Position numbers and translations under genes: made by a program. Under the pieces are notes generated by a model. It worked only from the letters and a program-made list of their open reading frames with translations. It did no database searches and had not been told where the DNA came from. A stretch of 64,000 nt of DNA from NCBI GenBank assembly GCA_001189345.1, contig LFKV01000009.1, positions 62,001 to 126,000 of the forward strand. The letters run 5' to 3'. Each line of letters starts with the position of its first letter. Positions within the stretch are counted from its first letter, which is position 1. Below, one piece after another: positions 59,251-64,000 of this stretch. This stretch comes from Candidatus Paraburkholderia kirkii (lineage in GTDB: Bacteria; Pseudomonadota; Gammaproteobacteria; Burkholderiales; Burkholderiaceae).

Positions 59251-59805
59251 TCACGATTTGCTCATCCACGCCTTGAAGCCGTCGTGCCCGAGACGGCGCA
59301 GCGTTTCGATATTGCGTTCGTAAATGTCGGACGCATCGGGGAAGGCATCGACCGCGCGATCGATGCTTGCTTCGCGCAACAGATGAAAAATCGGATACGG
59401 CGCGCGATTCGTGTAGTTGTCGATATCGTCGGGCGCGGTGCCCTCGAACCGATACCGCGGATGGAAGCTCGCGATCTGCAATTCGCCCCCGAGCCCCATC
59501 TGATCGAGCAGGCGCTCGGCGAAGAAGAGGGCGTCGTTGTAGTCGGCGAAATCGGCGAACGCATGCGGCGTGACGAAAAGCGTCGTGTCCACTGTTTCCG
59601 GATCGGTTTCTTTCAGCAGACGAAGCTCTTCCGCGAGCTCGACGACCAGATCGTCGACGCCGCGCGCCTCGCTTACCACATAGCGAATCTGCTTTTTGGC
59701 ATGTTCGCTCTTCGCGAACGGGCACAGGTTGAGGCCGATCACCGCGCGGGTGAGCCAGTGCTGGGTCGCCGCGATCACTTCGTCGCGGGTGCTGCCGTCA
59801 GTCAT
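59251..59805 (-). CDS. DUF1415 family protein
   Basis: The 184-residue protein starts MTDGSTRDEVIAATQHWLT and carries the DUF1415 signature IGLNLCPFAKSEH near 23-35 and ETVDTTLFVTPHAF near 69. The cytoplasmic role is unknown. It overlaps the TetR fragment gene by 4 bases (ATGA), so it was the second gene of a TetR-led unit. Its stop meets the end of the convergent methyltransferase. The frame is intact. Confidence 0.87.
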   Translation of the reverse strand: MTDGSTRDEVIAATQHWLTRAVIGLNLCPFAKSEHAKKQIRYVVSEARGVDDLVVELAEELRLLKETDPETVDTTLFVTPHAFADFADYNDALFFAERLLDQMGLGGELQIASFHPRYRFEGTAPDDIDNYTNRAPYPIFHLLREASIDRAVDAFPDASDIYERNIETLRRLGHDGFKAWMSKS

Positions 59806-60262
59806 GAATTTTCCTGTTTGCTATGCCCGGCGCACGCCGCGTCGATCAATGCGCGCGCAATGCGCGGCGCCGCGAGCAGCGGGCCGGAGCCCGGGCCGTA
59901 GGTCTGACTCGTCGCGTAGATGCCGTCGACCAGCAACGCGAGCGATTCCGCCAGTTCGACAGGATTATCCGCTCCCGCGGCCGTGGAAATCTCGACGAGA
60001 CGCGTCATCAGATACGTTTTATTGCGCTCAACCGATTGCCGGGCCGGATGCGCGGGATCGCCGAATTCGCACGCGATGTTCACGAACGGGCAGCCGCGGT
60101 AATCCGGCGCCGACGCGCGCTTCACGAGGTCCTCGAGCACCTGGATCATCTGATTCGCCGGATCCTGCGGATGCTTCGCGACGCTCGCTTCGAAGCGCCG
60201 TCGGAAGCCTTCGTCCATACGGTCCAGATACGCGACCACGAGTTCGTCCTTCGACTTTTCGT
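59802..60262 (-). pseudogene. TetR-family regulator, C-terminal fragment
   Basis: From KSKDELVVAYLDRM on, about 150 residues match the end of the TetR DNA-binding domain and the ligand-binding domain (APDYRGCPFVNIACEF, RNKTYLMTRLVEISTAAG). The first about 45 residues, including the helix-turn-helix, are gone. The frame before the break is unrelated and antisense to an MFS fragment, so the 5' end was lost by deletion. Confidence 0.83.
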
Positions 60263-60480
60263 TTGCGGCGCGAGCACGAACGGTTACGTCGGCACGCATC
60301 TGATCGCGATGTGCTCGGACTACGGCATGACGCAAGTCCAGGGCGCAACGCTGCTCGCCGCGATGGGCATCTTCGATCTTTTCGGCACGACGCTCTCCGG
60401 CTGGCTGTCGGACCGCTTCAACTCGCGCGTGCTGCTGCTGTTCTGGTACTACGGGCTGCGCGGGCTGTCGCTGATCTATC
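60256..60480 (+). pseudogene. MFS transporter internal fragment
   Basis: About 75 codons read CGASTNGYVGTHLIAMCSDYG and LFGTTLSGWLSDRFNSRVLLL, a stretch from the middle of an MFS protein with the G-x-x-S-D-R-x-x-x-R loop. Both ends are cut. It adjoins a TetR fragment on the left and meets the nitroreductase leader on the right (RGLSLIY then QTRRGLKP). Confidence 0.8.
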
Positions 60481-60502
60481 AAACCCGACGAGGACTCAAG
60501 CC

Positions 60503-61099
60503 ATGACCGCGAAACCCGCTCCGATCGAGATCGACATCCACGAACTGATCGCCGGCCGCTGGAGCCCGCGCGCCTTTTCCGACAAGCCCATCGAGCGCGC
60601 GCAATTGCATCGCCTGCTCGAGGCGGCGCGCTGGGCGCCGTCGTCGAACAATCTGCAGCCGTGGCGTTTCATCGCGTTCGATCGTCATCGCGACGAAGCG
60701 GCGTTCAAACGTGTGTTCGACACGCTGGCGCCCTCGAATCAGAAATGGAACGTGAACGTGCCGCTGTTCATCTGCGTGACGGCCTTGACGCTCACGCCGA
60801 AGGGCGAGGCCAACCGCACCGCCGCGTAAGACACGGGCACGGCCGCGATGACGCTGGTGCTGCAGGCGCACGCGCTCGGCCTGGCGACGCATCAGATGGG
60901 CGGCTTCGACCGCGACGCCTTCCGTCAGGCATTCTCGATTCCCGAGGACGTGCAGATCATCGCGATGATCGCGATCGGCCATCACGGCGACGCGAGCCAG
61001 CTCGACGAAGCATTGCGCGAGCGCGAGGCCGCGCCGCGCGCGCGTCGAACGCTGGGCGAAACGGCGTTCGAAGGCGCCTGGAACAAGGCGTTCGAATAA
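60503..61099 (+). pseudogene. Nitroreductase family protein, nonsense mutation
   Basis: The repaired protein of 197 residues has the FMN-binding start RWSPRAFSDKPIE, WAPSSNNLQPWRFIAFD near 40-56 and the C-terminal IAIGHHGDASQL. A TAA at 60827-60829, after NRTAA, interrupts the frame; the continuation DTGTAAMTLVLQAHALGL is in the same frame, so TAC (Tyr) was the likely codon. Otherwise the sequence is intact. Confidence 0.87.
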
Positions 61100-61111
61100 G
61101 CGCCACGGCGC

Positions 61112-62599
61112 TCAGGGCTCGTCCGCGGCCGACAGCGGACGAGCGACGTCCTCCAGCGCCCTGCGCTCCGCCGCAACGCCCCAGATGCCCGCGACGGCCG
61201 CCGCCGCGATCATCAGCACCGAACCGATCAGATAGCCCGCGAACACGGCGCCGCGTTCGTGGGTATCGATCAGCTGACCGAAGAGCGCCGGGCCGACGAT
61301 GCCGCCGAGCGCCGTGCCGAACGCGTAGAACACGGCGATGGCCAGCGCGCGAATCTCCAGCGGGAAGGTTTCGCTGACCGTCAAATAAGCCGAACTCGCC
61401 GCCGCCGACGCGAAGAAGAAAATCACCATCCACGCGATGGTCTGGGTCGTCACGCTGAGCATGCCTTGCATGAACATCCAGCCGCTCACGGTCAGCAGCA
61501 CGCCCGAAATCGCGTACGTGAACGCGATCATCCTGCGCCGGCCGAGTACGTCGAAGAGCCGGCCGAGCATCACCGGCCCGAGGAAATTGCCCGCCGCGAA
61601 CGGCAGCACGTACCAGCCGATGTGATCGCCGGGCACGTGATAGAAGTCCGTCAGCACGAGCGCGTAGGTGAAAAAGATCGCGTTGTAGAAGAACGCCTGC
61701 GCCGTCATCAGCGTGAGTCCGACGAGCGAGCGACTGCGATGCGCGTCGAAAAGCGTATGCACGACCTCGCGCAGCGGCGTCTGCTCGCGTGCATGCAGAC
61801 GCAGCGGTTTCACCGGCGTATCGGGAATCTCGACGCCGTGCTGCCGAAAATGTGCCTCGATCTCCTCGACGACCCGCTGCGCCTCCTCCGCGCGGTTATG
61901 GGTGATGAGCCAGCGCGGACTTTCCGGCACCCACATCCGCATGAGGAGAATCGTGAGTCCGAGCACCGCGCCGATCAGAAAGCACGCGCGCCAGCCCCAG
62001 TCGGGCGGAAGCAGGCCCGGATCGAGCAGCACGAGCGAGCCCGCCGCGCCGATGCCCGCGCCGATCCAGAACGTGCCGTTGATCGCGAGATCGGTCCAGC
62101 CGCGCAGGCGCGCGGGCGTGAATTCCTGAATCGTCGAATTGATCGCCGTGTATTCGCCGCCGATGCCCGCGCCGGTAAGGAAGCGGAACAGCACGAAGGT
62201 CGCGAGATTCCACGAGAACGCGGTCGCGGCCGTCGCCGCCACGTAGAGAAAGAGCGTGATGAAGAACAGCTTGCGCCGTCCGAGCCGGTCCGTGAGCCAG
62301 CCGAAGCCGAGCGCGCCGAGCACCGCGCCCGCGATGTACGCGCTCCCGGCGATACCGACGTCGGCATTGGAGAACTGCAGCACCGGACTCGTCTTGAGCG
62401 CGCTCGCGACCGCGCCGGCGAGCGTGACTTCGAGCCCGTCGAACAGCCAGGTGATGCCGAGGGCGAGCACGATCAGCGTGTGAAAGCGTCCCCATGGCAG
62501 ACGATCGAGGCGCCCGGGCAGATCAGTTTCGATGATTCCGGGTCGTCCGGTGGTCTGGTCGTTCAAACGGTTTTCCTGTGATGCGGCGGTTTCGCTCAT
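61112..62599 (-). CDS. MFS transporter, sugar/aromatic-acid type
   Basis: The 495-residue protein has twelve membrane helices and the MFS loop motifs GWLTDRLGRRKLF near 100 and GRLFDVLGRRRM near 340, typical of sugar porter and aromatic acid:H+ symporters. The substrate cannot be read from sequence. The frame is complete, unlike the fragmentary MFS genes nearby. It is convergent with the nitroreductase (12 bases between stops). Confidence 0.87.
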   Translation of the reverse strand: MSETAASQENRLNDQTTGRPGIIETDLPGRLDRLPWGRFHTLIVLALGITWLFDGLEVTLAGAVASALKTSPVLQFSNADVGIAGSAYIAGAVLGALGFGWLTDRLGRRKLFFITLFLYVAATAATAFSWNLATFVLFRFLTGAGIGGEYTAINSTIQEFTPARLRGWTDLAINGTFWIGAGIGAAGSLVLLDPGLLPPDWGWRACFLIGAVLGLTILLMRMWVPESPRWLITHNRAEEAQRVVEEIEAHFRQHGVEIPDTPVKPLRLHAREQTPLREVVHTLFDAHRSRSLVGLTLMTAQAFFYNAIFFTYALVLTDFYHVPGDHIGWYVLPFAAGNFLGPVMLGRLFDVLGRRRMIAFTYAISGVLLTVSGWMFMQGMLSVTTQTIAWMVIFFFASAAASSAYLTVSETFPLEIRALAIAVFYAFGTALGGIVGPALFGQLIDTHERGAVFAGYLIGSVLMIAAAAVAGIWGVAAERRALEDVARPLSAADEP

Positions 62600-62813
62600 G
62601 TGCTTCGGATGCGCCCGGCGAATGTGCCGGCGCGTGCGGGAAGGTCAAAAATTGCTGACGAGTGAGCAAGTTGCATTCCGCTTTTGCCGAATTCGCCGAA
62701 TAAACCCGGCGGTTTAAAAATAGCGGAAGTGCGGTTGATGCGTGCTTCTGAACGTGATAAAAACGCCGTCCATGTCCGAATGCGGCCGCGTGCGACGAGG
62801 CCGCCCATGCACC

Positions 62814-64000
62814 ATGACTTATTGCGCGATCGATTTCGGTACGTCGAACTCCGCCGTCGCTCTTCCCGATGGCTTGTCGATTCGGCTAGCGCCCGTCGAA
62901 GGCGAGGCGACCACGCTGTCCACCGCTGTCTTCTTCAACACCGACGAGGATAACCAGTCTTACGGCCGCGCGGCGCTGGAAGCGTACATCGACGGCTTCG
63001 ACGGCCGTCTGATGCGCTCGATGAAGAGCATTCTCGGCTCGGCGCTCGGGGACAGCACCACCGATCTCGGCGACGGCTCCGCGATCAAATACACTAACGT
63101 CATCATGCTCTTTCTGCAACATCTGAAGCAGAAGGCGCAGGCGGTCGCCGCCGAGCCGCTCACGCGCGCCGTACTCGGCCGCCCGGTATTTTTCGTCGAC
63201 GACGATCCGCGCGCCGACCGCATGGCGCAGAAGCAGCTCGAAGCGTGCGCGCACGCGGTCGGGCTGCACGAGATCACTTTCAGTATGAGCCGATCGCCGC
63301 GGCCTTCGACTACGAAGCCAGCCTGACCGAAGAGGGCCTCGTGCTCGTCGCGGATATCGGCGGCGGCACGTCGGACTTCTCGCTGGTGCGCGTCGGTCCC
63401 GAGGGCGCGCGCCATCTCGACCGCAAGGACGACGTGCTCGCGCATCACGGCGTGCACGTCGCCGGAACGGACTTCGACCGCCGCGTCGAGCTCGCCACCA
63501 TCCTGTGCGAGCTCGGCTATCAGTCGCTCGACCCGCAAGGCCGCGAGGTGCCGAGCCGCGTCTATTTCAATCTCGCGACCTGGCATCTGACCAATACCGT
63601 CTATCTACACGCCCAAGCGCGTGAGCGAATTGCAGCTGATGCGTCATCTCTACACCGAGGCGCGTCACCACGACCGCCTGATGCGCGTCGTCGGCCGCCG
63701 GCTCGGTCACGCGCTGACCGCGCATGCGGAAGAGGCGAAGACCGACGTCGCGGCGGGCGGCGCGACCGAAATCGACATGGAAGAGGTGGAAGAGGTGCTG
63801 CGCGTCGCCTTCGACGAGGCGCAACTGATCGAGGCCGGCGCCGACGAGACGCGGCGGATCGTCGATGCGGCGCGAGAGACGATCAGACGCGCCGGCGTGG
63901 CCGACGCGGATGTGGGCGCCGTGTATTTCACCGGCGGCACGACCGGGCTGCGGTTTCTTTCCGATGCGTTGTCGGCGGCGTTTCCCGGCGCGCGGCCGGT
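62814..64000 (+). pseudogene. yegD: YegD-like Hsp70 family protein, two frameshifts, runs off the window
   Basis: The start MTYCAIDFGTSNSAVALPDG is the Hsp70/actin-fold phosphate-1 motif. After EITF the frame shifts near 63285 by a lost base (QYEPIAAAFDYEASL expected), then reads LVADIGGGTSDFSLV, the phosphate-2 motif. Near 63601-63608 TCTATCTA is a 4-base tandem duplication that shifts again (VYTPKRVSELQLMRH expected). The adenosine motif VYFTGGTTGLRF follows, and the gene continues beyond 64000. Confidence 0.86.

Overview
The window looks like chromosome 1 of a Burkholderia sensu lato bacterium (Burkholderia, Paraburkholderia or Caballeronia). Base composition is high in G+C. The order glmS-glmU-ttcA-folB, gshA-gshB-EIIA-ptsH-ptsI, rhodanese-grxC-secB-gpsA and the ctaC/D/G/E-surf1-ctaA-ctaB-sco cluster is, from memory, that of this group. 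About 17 of roughly 60 genes are broken. I count about 20 single-base or 4-base frameshifts, six in-frame stops and several truncated fragments. There are two copies of one IS5-family element and one IS66-family remnant. Long housekeeping genes beside the broken ones are intact, so the damage does not look like uniform sequencing error. My inference is a lineage in early or intermediate genome reduction, such as a leaf-nodule Caballeronia/Burkholderia symbiont; species cannot be proved from this sequence. Layout, left. Cell-wall precursor genes glmS and glmU, ttcA, folB and an SDR reductase run on the minus strand. A MidA-type methyltransferase and a DUF2905 protein diverge from them. Next come a broken TPR/glycosyltransferase gene and a minus-strand group: lytic transglycosylase, broken NDUFA9-like gene, GST and cca. 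A 5-formyl-THF cyclo-ligase has its 3' end inside an internally deleted IS5-type copy. A decayed DctB/DctD-like two-component system, a TlpA/ResA thioredoxin, a broken lipoprotein gene, a broken comM and ubiK follow. Middle. glnK has a good sigma-54 promoter, and a full-length IS5-type element sits exactly at its stop codon, separating it from amtB. Glutathione synthesis genes gshA and gshB follow, then a regulatory-type PTS (EIIA-Man, HPr, EI), a ThiF/MoeB-like protein, the carboxy-terminal protease CtpA and gpmA. The rhodanese-grxC-secB-gpsA operon, a broken macro-domain gene, trmL, a broken comF and a BioC-like methyltransferase come next. Right. The complete aa3 cytochrome oxidase and heme O/A assembly cluster spans 40.0-50.4 kb without a lesion. 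Its subunit II is a COX2/cytochrome c/OmpA-like fusion. After it the sequence becomes a scrapyard: truncated metQ cut by an IS66 remnant, a hexuronate-type catabolic locus (dehydratase, MFS transporter and GntR regulator broken, oxidoreductase intact), a nonsense-mutated methyltransferase, TetR and MFS fragments joined at a deletion point, a broken nitroreductase, one intact MFS transporter, and a broken YegD-type Hsp70 running off the end. Functionally, respiration, glutathione, cell-wall precursors, tRNA modification and protein export are retained. Carbon-source sensing and uptake, competence (comM, comF) and accessory enzymes are being lost. I found no tRNA, rRNA or CRISPR array. The best leads are the IS insertion at the glnK stop, the deletion-derivative IS, the DnaA-box pair near 20 kb, the double palindrome before gshA and the COX2 fusion. 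I do not see a clearly new defence or biosynthetic system.
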